DNA of 64,000 nt from Arthrobacter crystallopoietes (GTDB taxonomy: Bacteria; Actinomycetota; Actinomycetes; Actinomycetales; Micrococcaceae): positions 3,534,001 to 3,598,000 of the forward strand of contig NZ_CP018863.1 of NCBI RefSeq assembly GCF_002849715.1. Direction: 5' to 3'. Positions 46,818 to 56,214 of this stretch are shown piece by piece. A program made the position numbers and the translations under genes. How positions within the stretch are numbered: the stretch's first letter is position 1; the number at the start of each line of letters is the position of its first letter. Under the pieces are notes generated by a model. That model ran no database searches, was not told the origin of the DNA, and saw only the letters and a program-made list of their open reading frames with translations.

Positions 46818-47951
46818 CTACCGGAGGCGGACCTTGATGACCTGCCCGGCCGGAGGCATCTGCGGCGCGGCGTTCATGGTGGCGTAAAGGGTACGGCCCT
46901 CGATCTCCACCGCTCCCGGGACCTTGGTCTTGAGGAACGTGCGCACCCTGTCGCTGCCGTTCTTGACGACGGAGATCTTGTCGCCGAACATCTCGGCCAC
47001 ATAAATGTCCCCGCGCCTGCTCAAGGCCAGTCCGGTGGCACCGGCGAATCCGTCGGCTATTTCGATGGTCTTTCCCGTCCTCGCGTGGACTTTGTAGACG
47101 GCTCCGAGCTCACCCCAGCTGGTGTCTTCGGCCCCGCCGGGCAGCGTGCTGACGTACAGCCAGCCGTCGTCGCCGATTTCGACGTCGGTAGGTACCGGTT
47201 CAAGATACAGGCGTTCGCCGATAACGCAGTCCGGCAGTTTCTTCTCCTGGGCCAGTTCCTTGGTGATTTTGACCCTGGTTGGGGGAAGCACCGCAACGGT
47301 CCTTACCCGTTCGGAATCTTTGTTGATCCTGAAGATCGCGTTGGCACCGGCATCGGCTACAAAGATGCTGTGCCGCTTCACCGCGGTGGCATAGGCATGC
47401 GAATCCACGCCGCCCTTGTACTTGTCAGGCCGGTCCATGGGCATCTTGATCTGGTCGAGGCAGCTCTTGTCCTCGACATGGCGGAAGCCATAGGTCACCT
47501 TCCCGTCCGGATTATGCTTGGCCTCATGCTTGGCAACGTCGGCGATGTCATGGACCGTCCCGTCATCGGACCGGGTCTTGATCACCTGCACGTTCGGCGC
47601 AGGATCGTGTTCGCCGGCACCGGTACCCTCCATGAAATACAGGGTGTCGCGGTAGCGCGATACCGCGCCGACTTCCGTTCCCTCCGTTGCCGTCTCGTAG
47701 ACGTTGCGCAGGTCCCCGTCTTCCGTGATGCGGTCAAGGGTGCCGGCGAAGTTTTGCGTGACGTAGACCTCGGTGTTGTGCCTGCCGGTTGCTAGGCTCA
47801 ACGGAGAGAACAGCGGGGGATCCACGGTGAGCGTTTCGACATGACGCGGACGGGGATCATCGCGGTGCGATGCGTTGGCTGTGGCGATCCCGGAAGTCAG
47901 AACCATTCCAAGGGCGATTGGCAAGGCGATGCATAACTTGGTGCTTTTCAC
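46818..47951 (-). CDS. Exported ScyD/ScyE-like beta-propeller protein
   Basis: This 377-aa secreted protein has a signal peptide (residues 1-27, cleavage near ANAS) and repeated strands of the type YVTQNFAGTLDRITEDG, ISVVKNGSDRVRTFL and IFVADAGANAIFRINKDS, giving an NHL/ScyD-like propeller. It is not catalytic by visible motif. Start GTG 47951 has SD AGGAG spaced eight bases; the frame runs on to 48368 only as antisense to the deaminase. It is inserted between rbfA and truB. Confidence 0.83.
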   Translation of the reverse strand: MKSTKLCIALPIALGMVLTSGIATANASHRDDPRPRHVETLTVDPPLFSPLSLATGRHNTEVYVTQNFAGTLDRITEDGDLRNVYETATEGTEVGAVSRYRDTLYFMEGTGAGEHDPAPNVQVIKTRSDDGTVHDIADVAKHEAKHNPDGKVTYGFRHVEDKSCLDQIKMPMDRPDKYKGGVDSHAYATAVKRHSIFVADAGANAIFRINKDSERVRTVAVLPPTRVKITKELAQEKKLPDCVIGERLYLEPVPTDVEIGDDGWLYVSTLPGGAEDTSWGELGAVYKVHARTGKTIEIADGFAGATGLALSRRGDIYVAEMFGDKISVVKNGSDRVRTFLKTKVPGAVEIEGRTLYATMNAAPQMPPAGQVIKVRLR

Positions 47952-48147
47952 AGCTAATGCTCCTGTGCATGGCCGGCAGGCGTGCTCGGCAGGCACGGAT
48001 GGGGCCTGTTGGATGAAGATGTGATGCCTATGAGGCAACAGCACCGGCGGCCCTCGGTGCTCCCCAACGGTTGCTGCCCTGATAGCAGTAGGGTCAAGGT
48101 AGTCCTGCGTCATCCCACTGTCAACGATCAAAGGATTAACGGAAACC

Positions 48148-48630
48148 ATGGAAAACGATGCTGATCGCGTAGCCGAATATCTGGCCCGGACGGTAGCCCT
48201 GGCCGTACGCAACGTCGGTGCCGAAGGCGGGCCCTTCGGCGCCATAGTGGTCGCGCCTGACGGAAGGATGTTCGAGGGCAGCAACCGCGTGACCGCCAAC
48301 AATGACCCGACGGCGCATGCAGAAGTCGTGGCCATCCGCCATGCCTGCAGCGAACTTGGAACTTTCAATCTCGCCGGCTGCTCCCTCTACAGCAGCTGCG
48401 AACCGTGTCCGCTGTGCCTCTCCGCAGCGCTCTGGTCGCGGCTGGACCACGTGTACTTTGCCGCCGACCGCCACGACGCTGCCCGGGCAGGCTTTGACGA
48501 CGCCGAATTCTACGACTACATCCAGGGCAGGGGAGATCTTAGTCTCATGCCGGTGGAACAGATTGTGGTGCCGACATCGCAGGAACCCTTCCGGAGCTGG
48601 GAACAACTCGATGCCAAAACGGAGTACTGA
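48148..48630 (+). CDS. Nucleoside/guanine deaminase family protein
   Basis: This 160-aa zinc-dependent deaminase (CDA fold) has zinc motifs HAEVVAIR and CEPCPLCLSA, with the catalytic Glu in HAE. Overall it resembles bacterial guanine deaminase (GuaD) rather than tRNA adenosine deaminase TadA. It begins 197 nt after the divergent ScyD-like start; its end is close to the truB start. Substrate not certain. Confidence 0.85.
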   Translation: MENDADRVAEYLARTVALAVRNVGAEGGPFGAIVVAPDGRMFEGSNRVTANNDPTAHAEVVAIRHACSELGTFNLAGCSLYSSCEPCPLCLSAALWSRLDHVYFAADRHDAARAGFDDAEFYDYIQGRGDLSLMPVEQIVVPTSQEPFRSWEQLDAKTEY

Positions 48631-48691
48631 GGTTCCTGCGGCAGCCTCCGGCGTGAACGAACCGGGCAACCAACCCCATATACTGAAAGGC

Positions 48692-49600
48692 GTGAATTCC
48701 GGGCCGGTCCGTTCAGGACTAATAATCGTGGACAAGCCGCAGGGGTGGACCAGCCATGATGTGGTGGGCCGCATGCGGCGGCTGGCGGGGACCCGAAAAG
48801 TGGGCCACGCCGGCACCCTGGACCCGATGGCCACCGGCGTGCTGGTGGTGGGCGTCAACCGGGCCACCCGGCTGCTGACCTACATCGTGGGCACCTCGAA
48901 GACCTACACGGCAACCATCAGGCTGGGCCAGTCGACCGTCACGGACGACGCCGAGGGGGACGTCCTCAACGAAACCATTGCCGCCGCGGTCACCGAGCAG
49001 GAGATCCACGACGCCGTCGCCACGCTGACCGGAGAGATCCAGCAGGTTCCCAGCAGCGTTTCCGCCATCAAGGTCAATGGCGAGCGGTCCTACGCGCGGG
49101 TCCGGGCCGGCAACGAGGTGAAGCTGGCTGCCCGGCCGGTGACTGTCAGCCGTTTCGACATCCATCAGGTCCGGCGCGAACGCGGCGGCAAACTGCTCGA
49201 CGTCGATGTGACCGTGGAATGCTCGTCCGGAACGTACATTCGTGCCCTCGCACGGGACCTCGGCAATGCGCTGGGAGTGGGCGGGCACCTGACGGCCCTT
49301 CGCCGCACGCAGGTCGGACCGTACAGCATCGAGGCCGCAGCGACGCTGGAGGAACTGGCGGAGGAACTGCAGATGCTCGAGCTGGACGATGCGGCGCGCG
49401 CTCTGTTCCCGGCACGTGAACTGAACGATGCCGAAGCAGCGGACCTGTCCCATGGACGGCGGATCTCCGCCGGGCAGGACCCGGCGCCGGTGGCAGCGTT
49501 TGCCCCGGATGGAACTTTGATTGCACTTTTGGAGAACAAAGGCGAAACGGCGAAGCCCCTGCTGGTGTTCGCCGCCGGGAATGATGAGGGTAAGCGTTAG
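48692..49600 (+). CDS. truB: tRNA pseudouridine-55 synthase
   Basis: TruB makes pseudouridine 55 in the T-loop of tRNAs. The 302-aa protein has LIIVDKPQGWTSHDVV, the catalytic Asp in GHAGTLDPMATGVL, QVPSSVSAIKVNGERSY and CSSGTYIRALARDLG. The start is uncertain: GTG 48692 is only 1 nt from an SD-like AAAGG; GTG 48653 and ATG 48614 are upstream alternatives, the latter inside the deaminase gene. Its stop overlaps the start of the next small gene. Confidence 0.95.
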   Translation: MNSGPVRSGLIIVDKPQGWTSHDVVGRMRRLAGTRKVGHAGTLDPMATGVLVVGVNRATRLLTYIVGTSKTYTATIRLGQSTVTDDAEGDVLNETIAAAVTEQEIHDAVATLTGEIQQVPSSVSAIKVNGERSYARVRAGNEVKLAARPVTVSRFDIHQVRRERGGKLLDVDVTVECSSGTYIRALARDLGNALGVGGHLTALRRTQVGPYSIEAAATLEELAEELQMLELDDAARALFPARELNDAEAADLSHGRRISAGQDPAPVAAFAPDGTLIALLENKGETAKPLLVFAAGNDEGKR

Positions 49601-49974
49601 TGGTCGTCGACGGTTTTTTCATTGCCGGAGCAGTCGTTTGCCTTCTCGCCGCACTGGTCTGCATTGTCGCTGCGGTGATCAAGCAGCCGCCCAATGACAT
49701 CACGATCCTTTCGGTAGCCGCCGTCGAACTCTTCCTGCTGGTGTACGGCATCGCCGCCGTCGCCCGGCAGGCCGCGGGAGAGGCAGTCGCGGGAGAGGTC
49801 TGGGAGTTCTGGGGGTACTGGATTACCGCCCTGCTGGTTCCGGTCGCGGCCTTTTGGTGGTCCATTCTGGAGCGAACCCGCTGGAGCAACCTGATCCTGG
49901 GTGCGGTGGGCCTGACCATTTTCGTGATGCTCGTGCGGATGGAGCAGATCTGGGACGGAGCCTTGGCAGTATGA
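49600..49974 (+). CDS. Small four-helix membrane protein
   Basis: This 124-aa protein starts at GTG 49600, sharing one base with the truB stop. It has four hydrophobic stretches (about residues 5-27, 34-55, 70-90 and 97-117). I do not recognise a named domain. It is coupled by 4-nt overlap to the next small membrane gene, and both lie between truB and ribF. Confidence 0.75.
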   Translation: MVVDGFFIAGAVVCLLAALVCIVAAVIKQPPNDITILSVAAVELFLLVYGIAAVARQAAGEAVAGEVWEFWGYWITALLVPVAAFWWSILERTRWSNLILGAVGLTIFVMLVRMEQIWDGALAV

Positions 49975-50432
49975 AAGCGGAGAACAGCATGACTTCCCCT
50001 CAGGAAACCCCGGCAGAACCGGTGGAAACCGGCTCCCGTTCAACCGGACCGGGACGACTGATAGTGGCCGTGTACGGCGTCTTCGCCATCTCGGCCACAG
50101 CGCGGGCGTCCTATCAGATTGCCACAAAATTCACCGAGGCGCCGGTTGCCTACCTGCTCTCGGCCTTTGCCGCTGTGGTCTACATTTTGGCCACCGTCGC
50201 TTTGGCCAAGAAGGGCCTGCGCTGGTACTGGATCTCCGTCGCTGCCATCAGCATTGAACTGCTCGGCGTTGTTGCCGTGGGTCTGCTGAGCCTCCTGGAT
50301 CCGGTCCTGCTGCCGGAGGACACCGTCTGGTCCGGCTTCGGGCAAGGCTATGGCTACATCCCGCTGGTTCTGCCGCTGCTCGGACTCTGGTGGCTCTGGC
50401 GGCACCGGCCCGGGCCGGAACGAATGCGGTAA
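49971..50432 (+). CDS. Small membrane protein, unrecognised
   Basis: This 153-aa protein has an N-terminal soluble, Pro/Glu-rich segment of about 30 residues and four hydrophobic helices; the segment RLIVAVYGVFAISATARASYQI opens the first. It ends in a basic tail. The start ATG 49971 overlaps the previous stop; ATG 49989 is an alternative. The pair may form a complex, which is inference only. Confidence 0.72.
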   Translation: MKAENSMTSPQETPAEPVETGSRSTGPGRLIVAVYGVFAISATARASYQIATKFTEAPVAYLLSAFAAVVYILATVALAKKGLRWYWISVAAISIELLGVVAVGLLSLLDPVLLPEDTVWSGFGQGYGYIPLVLPLLGLWWLWRHRPGPERMR

Positions 50433-50535
50433 TACCGCCGCGATCGTCCATAATGGACAACGGCGCCGCCGGATTTTTACCGGGTACGCCGAGATTGAAC
50501 AGCTCATGAATAGCTAACGATGCGAGGAGCCTGCT

Positions 50536-51516
50536 GTGCACTACTGGAAAGACCTGGCCGAAGTACCCTCCGGTTTTGGTCCATCAGTGGTAACGCTGGG
50601 CAATTTCGACGGCGTGCACCGCGGCCACCAGCAGGTGCTGGCCAAGCTCGTGGAGACTGCCGCACGCCACAGCGCCAACGCCGTCGCCATCTCCTTCGAC
50701 CCGCATCCCGCACAGGTCCACCGTCCCGAGGCAGCTCCGCAGCAGATCATGGGGCTGCAGGACCGCATTGAGGCGCTCGAGGAAACCGGTATCGACGGCC
50801 TGCTCATGATGACCTACACGCTCGAACTGGCGGCGGACACGCCCGAGGAATTTGTCCGCAAAGTCTTCGTTGAAGCGCTGGGGGCGTCCGCCGTCGTTAT
50901 CGGCCACGATGTCCGGTTCGGCAAGGGAAATTCCGGTGACCTGAACACCATGCAGGAACTCGGTGAGCAGTTCGGCTTCGCCGTCGACGTGATCGAGGAA
51001 TACGGCTCGGACCAGCCGGACGCGCCGGAGTCCCACCTCAGGGGCAGGCGCTGTTCCTCCTCCTGGGTCCGGGAAGCGCTGGCCGAGGGCGATGTGGTGA
51101 CGGCTGCCCAGGTGATGGGCAGGCTGCACCGGGTGCGCGGCGAGGTGGTCCATGGGGATGCCCGCGGCCGCGAACTGGGTTTCCCGACCGCCAACCTTTC
51201 CCCGGATGCCAGCGGGCTGATCCCCGCCGACGGGGTTTACGCCGGCTGGCTGATCGACGCGTCGGGACGGCGCTGGCCTGCCGCCATCTCGGTTGGCTCG
51301 AACCCGACATTTGAAGGCGCCAGCCGCCGCGTCGAGGCCCACGTCATCGACCGGCCGAAGGAAGCGAACGGGGACTTCGACCTCTACGGCCAGCAGGTCG
51401 TGGTGGAGTTCGTCCACCGGCTGCGCGGCATGGTTGCCTACACCGGGCCGGAGGCTTTGATCGCCCAGATGGAGATCGACGTCGACCAGTCGCGGGCCCT
51501 GCTTTCGACAGACTAA
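50536..51516 (+). CDS. ribF: Bifunctional riboflavin kinase/FAD synthetase
   Basis: RibF makes FMN from riboflavin, then FAD. Of 326 aa, the N-terminal adenylyltransferase domain (residues 15-170) has LGNFDGVHRGHQQ and SSWVREAL; the C-terminal kinase domain (185-320) has RGRELGFPTANL and the metal-binding threonine/asparagine segment. Start GTG 50536 has SD GAGGAG eight bases upstream. The palindrome GTCCATAATGGAC near 50447 in the gap before it contains a CATAAT -10 candidate. Confidence 0.95.
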   Translation: MHYWKDLAEVPSGFGPSVVTLGNFDGVHRGHQQVLAKLVETAARHSANAVAISFDPHPAQVHRPEAAPQQIMGLQDRIEALEETGIDGLLMMTYTLELAADTPEEFVRKVFVEALGASAVVIGHDVRFGKGNSGDLNTMQELGEQFGFAVDVIEEYGSDQPDAPESHLRGRRCSSSWVREALAEGDVVTAAQVMGRLHRVRGEVVHGDARGRELGFPTANLSPDASGLIPADGVYAGWLIDASGRRWPAAISVGSNPTFEGASRRVEAHVIDRPKEANGDFDLYGQQVVVEFVHRLRGMVAYTGPEALIAQMEIDVDQSRALLSTD

Positions 51517-51528
51517 CTCCCGGACAGG

Positions 51529-51534
51529 TAAACT
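51529..51534 (+). promoter_or_regulatory. Candidate -10 of rpsO
   Basis: TAAACT lies 19 nt after TTCGAC (51504-51509), an acceptable but long spacer, giving an rpsO leader of about 125 nt that may carry an S15 control structure. Confidence 0.35.
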
Positions 51535-51666
51535 GAGGGCTGAATTCGGCTGCGGTCCGTGGCGGCTGGATTTCTCTCTGTTCGTTCCGGCAATCCCGGC
51601 CGAGCGTGGAGACCCCGGCAGCGAAGTGCTGAAACGGGCCTCACGGCACAACTTCTAGGAGTTATT

Positions 51667-51936
51667 GTGGCATTGGACGCCGCTATCAAGCAGGAAATCA
51701 TCAAGGAATACGCCACCCACGAGGGCGACACGGGTTCACCCGAGGTACAGATCGCAGTTCTGTCCCGCCGCATCTCGGACCTGACGGAACACCTGAAGAT
51801 GCACAAGCATGACCACCACACCCGCCGCGGCCTGATGGCCCTGGTTGGTCGTCGTCGCCGCATGCTGGCTTACCTGCGCGACACCGACATCACGCGCTAC
51901 CGTGCGCTCATTGAGCGTCTCGGCCTGCGCCGCTAG
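51667..51936 (+). CDS. rpsO: 30S ribosomal protein uS15
   Basis: uS15 is an 89-aa small-subunit protein binding the 16S central domain. [19 protein letters not shown] and [22 protein letters not shown] are diagnostic. It starts at GTG 51667 with SD TAGGAG. The rpsO-pnp pair is conserved. Confidence 0.97.
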   Translation: MALDAAIKQEIIKEYATHEGDTGSPEVQIAVLSRRISDLTEHLKMHKHDHHTRRGLMALVGRRRRMLAYLRDTDITRYRALIERLGLRR

Positions 51937-52268
51937 TCTGCTGTGAAGGCGGCTCTTTCTGAACTGCTGAAGGGCATAGGAAAGAGTCGCCTTCGCTTTG
52001 CTTGGCGCAAACCCACCGGCCGGGATCCGGCAGGTGGGCAACCATAATTACAAAACAGGAGTGACCGGCGTCGTAAGCATTCGCGGTCCTCGGTAGTGAT
52101 TTCCGGGAGTGGCCGGTGCAGCAAATGCACAGCCGCCCGGGGGTCTCGATCGAAGACCGGGTGTTGACGGGCCCCACGGCCAGCCGCAGGCGCTTCCCAC
52201 CGAGGGAAGCAGGCAAGTCTGGGCCGATGCTGGTTACCTCCGACATCACAGAAACGGAGGTGACTCTC
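51937..52268 (+). other. rpsO-pnp intergenic region with two hairpins
   Basis: These 332 bases have no gene. They contain the hairpin at 51945-51994 and a second stem (52012-52023 with 52027-52038, one mismatch). CATAAT at 52043-52048 is a possible -10 for pnp. An in-frame ATG at 52230 and a longer open frame from 52116 precede the chosen pnp start but lack a good SD. Confidence 0.6.
51945..51994 (+). terminator. Hairpin after rpsO
   Basis: A 15-bp stem (51945-51959 with 51980-51994, one G-U pair) has a 20-nt loop and a weak T-rich tail (GCTTTG). It is either a leaky terminator or an RNase III-type processing site, as known for rpsO-pnp in other bacteria. Confidence 0.65.
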
Positions 52269-54527
52269 TTGGAGGGTCCCGAAATTCAGTTCTCTGAAGC
52301 GGTCATTGACAATGGTCGTTTCGGCAAGCGCGTTATCCGGTTTGAAACCGGCCGCGTTGCGCAGCAGGCCGCAGGCTCGGCGATGGTCTACATCGACGAA
52401 GACACCGCACTGCTGTCCGCCACCACCGCCGGCAAGTCCCCGCGCGAGGGTTTTGACTTCTTCCCCCTGACGGTGGATGTCGAAGAACGTATGTACGCCG
52501 CCGGCCGCATTCCCGGATCGTTCTTCCGCCGCGAAGGCCGTCCGTCCACGGAAGCCATCCTGGCCTGCCGCCTGATGGACCGCCCGCTGCGCCCGGCCTT
52601 TGTGAAGGGCCTGCGCAACGAGGTGCAGATCGTTGTCACCGTCCTGGCGATCAACCCGGACGTGCTGTACGACGTCGTCGCGATCAACGCGTCCTCCATG
52701 TCCACCCAGCTCTCGGGCCTGCCGTTCTCCGGCCCCATCGGCGGCGTGCGCGTGGCGCTGATCGAGGGCCAGTGGGTTGCGTTCCCGAAGCACACCGAAC
52801 TGGAGAAGGCCGTCTTCAGCATGGTTGTTGCCGGCCGTGTCGCCGGTGACGACGTCGCCATCATGATGGTCGAGGCCGAAGCTACGGACAACGCCTGGCA
52901 GCTGATCAAGGAAGAGGGCGCCCCCGCCCCGACCGAAGAGGTCGTTGCCGAGGGTCTGGAAGCGGCCAAGCCGTTCATCAAGTCCCTGTGCGACGCCCAG
53001 GCCCAGCTGGCCGCGGCCGCTGCCAAGCCGACGGTCGAGTTCCCGGTCTTCAAGGACTACGAGGACGACGTGTTCGCTGCTGTGGAAGCCGCTGCTGCCA
53101 CCAAGCTGACCGAGATCTTCTCGATTGCCGACAAGCAGACCCGCAATGATGCTGCGGACGACTTCAAGGCAGAGATCCTGGCGCAGTTCGGCGGCTCCGA
53201 GGAAGCTCAGTTCGCCGGGCGCGAGAAGGAAGTTTCGGCTGCCTTCAACTCCGTCACCAAGCAGGTAGTCCGCCAGCGCATCCTGAAGGACCAGGTCCGC
53301 ATCGACGGCCGCGGCCTGACGGACATCCGCAAGCTGACCGCCGAGGTAGAGGTTCTGCCCCGCGTACACGGTTCGGCCATCTTCGAGCGCGGCGAAACCC
53401 AGATCATGGGTGTCACCACGCTGAACATGCTCAAAATGGAACAGCAGATCGATTCGCTGTCGCCGGTGACGCGCAAGCGCTACATGCACAACTACAACTT
53501 CCCGCCCTACTCCACCGGTGAGACCGGCCGCGTCGGTTCGCCGAAGCGCCGCGAAATCGGCCACGGTGCCCTCGCCGAGCGCGCCCTGGTTCCGGTGCTG
53601 CCCTCGCGTGAAGAGTTCCCGTACGCCATCCGCCAGGTCTCCGAAGCTCTCAGCTCCAACGGTTCCACCTCGATGGGCTCGGTCTGCGCCTCGACGCTGT
53701 CCCTGCTCAACGCCGGTGTGCCGCTGAAGGCTCCGGTTGCCGGCATCGCCATGGGCCTGGTTTCCGACCAGGTCGACGGCGAGACCCGCTACGCCGCGCT
53801 GACCGACATCCTCGGTGCCGAAGATGCCTACGGCGACATGGACTTCAAGGTTGCCGGTACTGCCGAGTTCGTCACTGCGATCCAGCTCGACACCAAGCTG
53901 GACGGCATTCCCGCCTCGGTCCTGGCCGCCGCGCTGAAGCAGGCCCGCGAAGCCCGCCTGCACATCCTGGGCGTGCTTGAGGCCGCGATTGATACCCCGG
54001 ACGCGCTTTCCGAGTTCGCGCCGCGGATCATCTCCGTCAAGATCCCCGTGGACAAGATCGGCGAGGTCATTGGCCCGAAGGGCAAGATGATCAACCAGAT
54101 CCAGGAGGACACCGGCGCCGACATCTCCATCGAAGATGACGGCACCGTGCTGATCGGCGCCACCGATGGCGGCTCCGCCGAGGCAGCCCGTTCCGCCATC
54201 AACGCCATCGCGAACCCGCAGGTTCCCGAGGTCGGCGAGCGTTACCTGGGTACGGTTGTCAAGACCACCACGTTCGGCGCCTTCGTGTCCCTGACACCGG
54301 GCAAGGACGGCCTGCTGCACATCTCCGAGCTGCGCAAGCTGGCCGGCGGCAAGCGCGTGGACAATGTCGACGAGGTTGTCTCCGTAGGCCAGAAGGTCCA
54401 GGTGGAGATCACTAAGATCGACGACCGCGGAAAGCTCTCGCTGTCTCCGGTTGTTGCCGAGGAAGAGGCTGCCGAGGGCGCTTCCGGCGAGGACGCCCTG
54501 CAGCCGGCGGAAGGTTCCGCAGAGTAA
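52269..54527 (+). CDS. pnp: Polyribonucleotide nucleotidyltransferase
   Basis: PNPase is a phosphorolytic 3'-5' exoribonuclease that also makes RNA tails and guanosine tetraphosphate-sensitive products in actinobacteria. The 752-aa protein has two RNase PH domains (first with [20 protein letters not shown], second with [11 protein letters not shown] and the metal Asp region [15 protein letters not shown]), then KH ([14 protein letters not shown]) and S1 (about 675-735). It starts at TTG 52269 after a full SD GGAGGTGA (52256-52263). Confidence 0.95.
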   Translation: MEGPEIQFSEAVIDNGRFGKRVIRFETGRVAQQAAGSAMVYIDEDTALLSATTAGKSPREGFDFFPLTVDVEERMYAAGRIPGSFFRREGRPSTEAILACRLMDRPLRPAFVKGLRNEVQIVVTVLAINPDVLYDVVAINASSMSTQLSGLPFSGPIGGVRVALIEGQWVAFPKHTELEKAVFSMVVAGRVAGDDVAIMMVEAEATDNAWQLIKEEGAPAPTEEVVAEGLEAAKPFIKSLCDAQAQLAAAAAKPTVEFPVFKDYEDDVFAAVEAAAATKLTEIFSIADKQTRNDAADDFKAEILAQFGGSEEAQFAGREKEVSAAFNSVTKQVVRQRILKDQVRIDGRGLTDIRKLTAEVEVLPRVHGSAIFERGETQIMGVTTLNMLKMEQQIDSLSPVTRKRYMHNYNFPPYSTGETGRVGSPKRREIGHGALAERALVPVLPSREEFPYAIRQVSEALSSNGSTSMGSVCASTLSLLNAGVPLKAPVAGIAMGLVSDQVDGETRYAALTDILGAEDAYGDMDFKVAGTAEFVTAIQLDTKLDGIPASVLAAALKQAREARLHILGVLEAAIDTPDALSEFAPRIISVKIPVDKIGEVIGPKGKMINQIQEDTGADISIEDDGTVLIGATDGGSAEAARSAINAIANPQVPEVGERYLGTVVKTTTFGAFVSLTPGKDGLLHISELRKLAGGKRVDNVDEVVSVGQKVQVEITKIDDRGKLSLSPVVAEEEAAEGASGEDALQPAEGSAE

Positions 54528-54549
54528 ATGCCTGAAGCATTTGGCAACG

Positions 54550-54588
54550 AACTCCCCGCTGCAGAGTCACGCTCTGCGGCGGGGAGTT
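54550..54588 (+). promoter_or_regulatory. Strong hairpin at the pnp/M16 junction
   Basis: A 17-bp stem (54550-54566 with 54572-54588, one wobble pair) has a TCACG loop. It lies 23 nt after the pnp stop and ends 5 nt before ATG 54594. No U-tract follows. It may stabilise the pnp 3' end or attenuate into the peptidase gene. Confidence 0.75.
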
Positions 54589-54593
54589 CCGCT

Positions 54594-55970
54594 ATGTCCC
54601 GAGGTATCCATTTACCGCTGTCCGCCACTGAAGGCCATACGGACGCCACCGATCTCGGCGGGTCCGATCCCACGTTGATCCATGGCGATCCGGGTGGCTC
54701 TGTGGTGCGGCGTTCCGTGCTCCCCGGCGGCGTCCGGGTGCTGACGGAAGCCATGCCCGGGCAGCGTTCGGCAACCATCGGCTTCTGGGTCGGCGTCGGT
54801 TCCCGGGACGAGGCGGAGGGCCAGCACGGCTCGACGCACTTCCTGGAGCACCTGCTGTTCAAGGGAACGAGGCGGCGCACGGCGCTTGACATCGCGTCGG
54901 CCTTTGACGAGGTCGGCGGGGAATCCAACGCCGCGACGGCCAAGGAAAACACCTGCTACTACGCCCGCGTGCTCGATTCCGATCTGCCGATGGCCATCGA
55001 CGTCATCGCGGACATGATCACCTCCGCCGTGCTCGACCACAGCGAACTGGAGCAGGAACGCGACGTCATCCTCGAAGAGCTGGCGATGGACAATGACGAT
55101 CCCTCGGACGTCTGCCACGAGAAGTTCGTCGAGGCCGTCCTGGCGGGCCACCCTCTGGGACGCCCGATCGGCGGCACTCCCGAGGCAATCATGGCCGTGC
55201 CCCGCACCGCTGTCTGGGACCACTACCAGCGGTACTACCGCCCGGACGAGTTGGTTGTGACCGCAGCGGGAGGATTGGAGCACGACGACGTCTGCCGGCT
55301 GGTCATGGAGGCTCTGGAGGGCGCGGGCTGGGCGCTCAAGCCCGGAGCGGCTCCGGTACAGCGCCGTTCCGCCGAGCGCGCGGAGATCACTTCCGTGGCC
55401 GGTATCCACGTCCACCGGCGTCCGGTCGAGCAGGCCAACATCATCATGGGCTGCCAATCCCTGGTCGCCACCGACGAGCGCCGCTTCGTCATGAGCGTCC
55501 TCAACGCGGTCCTTGGCGGCGGCATGTCGTCGCGGCTGTTCCAGGAAGTCAGGGAAAAGCGCGGTCTGGTCTACGCCACGTACTCCTTCGCGGGGTCCTA
55601 CGCGGACGCCGGCTACTTCGGCATGTATGCGGGCTGCTCTCCGGCGAAGACCAAGCAGGTTATCGAACTGCTGGGTGCCGAGCTGGACAAGCTGGCCTCG
55701 GACGGGATTAGCACTGAAGAACTGCGCAAGGCCGTCGGCCAGTTGTCCGGCGGCATCGTCCTGGCGCTGGAAGACAGCGGCTCGCGGATGTCGCGGCTCG
55801 GACGGGCGGAACTCGTCTCGGGAGAGTTCCTGGACGCGGACGAGACGCTGGCGAGAATCCGCGCCGTCACGCCGGAGGAAGTGCAGGCGCTGGCTGCCGA
55901 ACTGGCCGCCGCGCCGCGCACGGTAACCGTCGTCGGTCCGTTTGATTCACCGGCGGACTTCGGTCTCTGA
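54594..55970 (+). CDS. M16-family zinc metallopeptidase
   Basis: This 458-aa insulinase/pitrilysin-type peptidase of the processing-protease group has the inverted zinc motif HFLEH (HxxEH) about residue 80 and the downstream zinc Glu region ERDVILEELAMDNDDP. It has two M16 halves; the second carries SSRLFQEVREKRGLVYATYS. A Met at 54528 directly after the pnp stop is in frame, but it would translate the hairpin, so 54594 is preferred. The pnp-M16 order is conserved in actinobacteria; dapB, common next, is absent. Confidence 0.9.
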   Translation: MSRGIHLPLSATEGHTDATDLGGSDPTLIHGDPGGSVVRRSVLPGGVRVLTEAMPGQRSATIGFWVGVGSRDEAEGQHGSTHFLEHLLFKGTRRRTALDIASAFDEVGGESNAATAKENTCYYARVLDSDLPMAIDVIADMITSAVLDHSELEQERDVILEELAMDNDDPSDVCHEKFVEAVLAGHPLGRPIGGTPEAIMAVPRTAVWDHYQRYYRPDELVVTAAGGLEHDDVCRLVMEALEGAGWALKPGAAPVQRRSAERAEITSVAGIHVHRRPVEQANIIMGCQSLVATDERRFVMSVLNAVLGGGMSSRLFQEVREKRGLVYATYSFAGSYADAGYFGMYAGCSPAKTKQVIELLGAELDKLASDGISTEELRKAVGQLSGGIVLALEDSGSRMSRLGRAELVSGEFLDADETLARIRAVTPEEVQALAAELAAAPRTVTVVGPFDSPADFGL

Positions 55971-55990
55971 GGTTCCGCAAATTCCACCCG

Positions 55991-56038
55991 GCGGCCGGGT
56001 GTCCGGTAAATAACCGGGCACCCGGCCGCTGCTTTTTT
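55991..56038 (+). terminator. Rho-independent terminator after M16 peptidase
   Basis: A 17-bp stem (55991-56007 with 56013-56029) has an AAATA loop, followed by TTTTTT at 56033-56038. It closes the rpsO-pnp-M16 transcript. Confidence 0.93.
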
Positions 56039-56167
56039 GGGGCGCCGGCGGGACAAGCAGGCGGGCTCGTGGGCGTTGTGTGACGTTCATCCCGCCGTGT
56101 AGCGGGCCTGTTGCGGGCAGGGAAATGTGAATGGGCTGCATGGGGTACTAGACTGATCCCGGCTGTG

Positions 56168-56183
56168 GGTGACTGCAGTCACA
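56168..56183. promoter_or_regulatory. CRP/GlxR-like operator before the alanine symporter
   Basis: The 16-mer GGTGACTGCAGTCACA includes a perfect 14-bp palindrome. TAGACT at 56149-56154 is a -10 candidate, so the site would lie just downstream of the transcription start. Two TGTGA half-sites occur upstream (56079, 56126). Confidence 0.65.
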
Positions 56184-56214
56184 TGCATCTACCGCACCGC
56201 AATTGGAGAATGTT

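Noticed and set aside
51933..54320. A 795-codon open frame antisense to pnp
   Set aside because: The pnp sense frame has full domain structure; the antisense protein has no recognisable motif.
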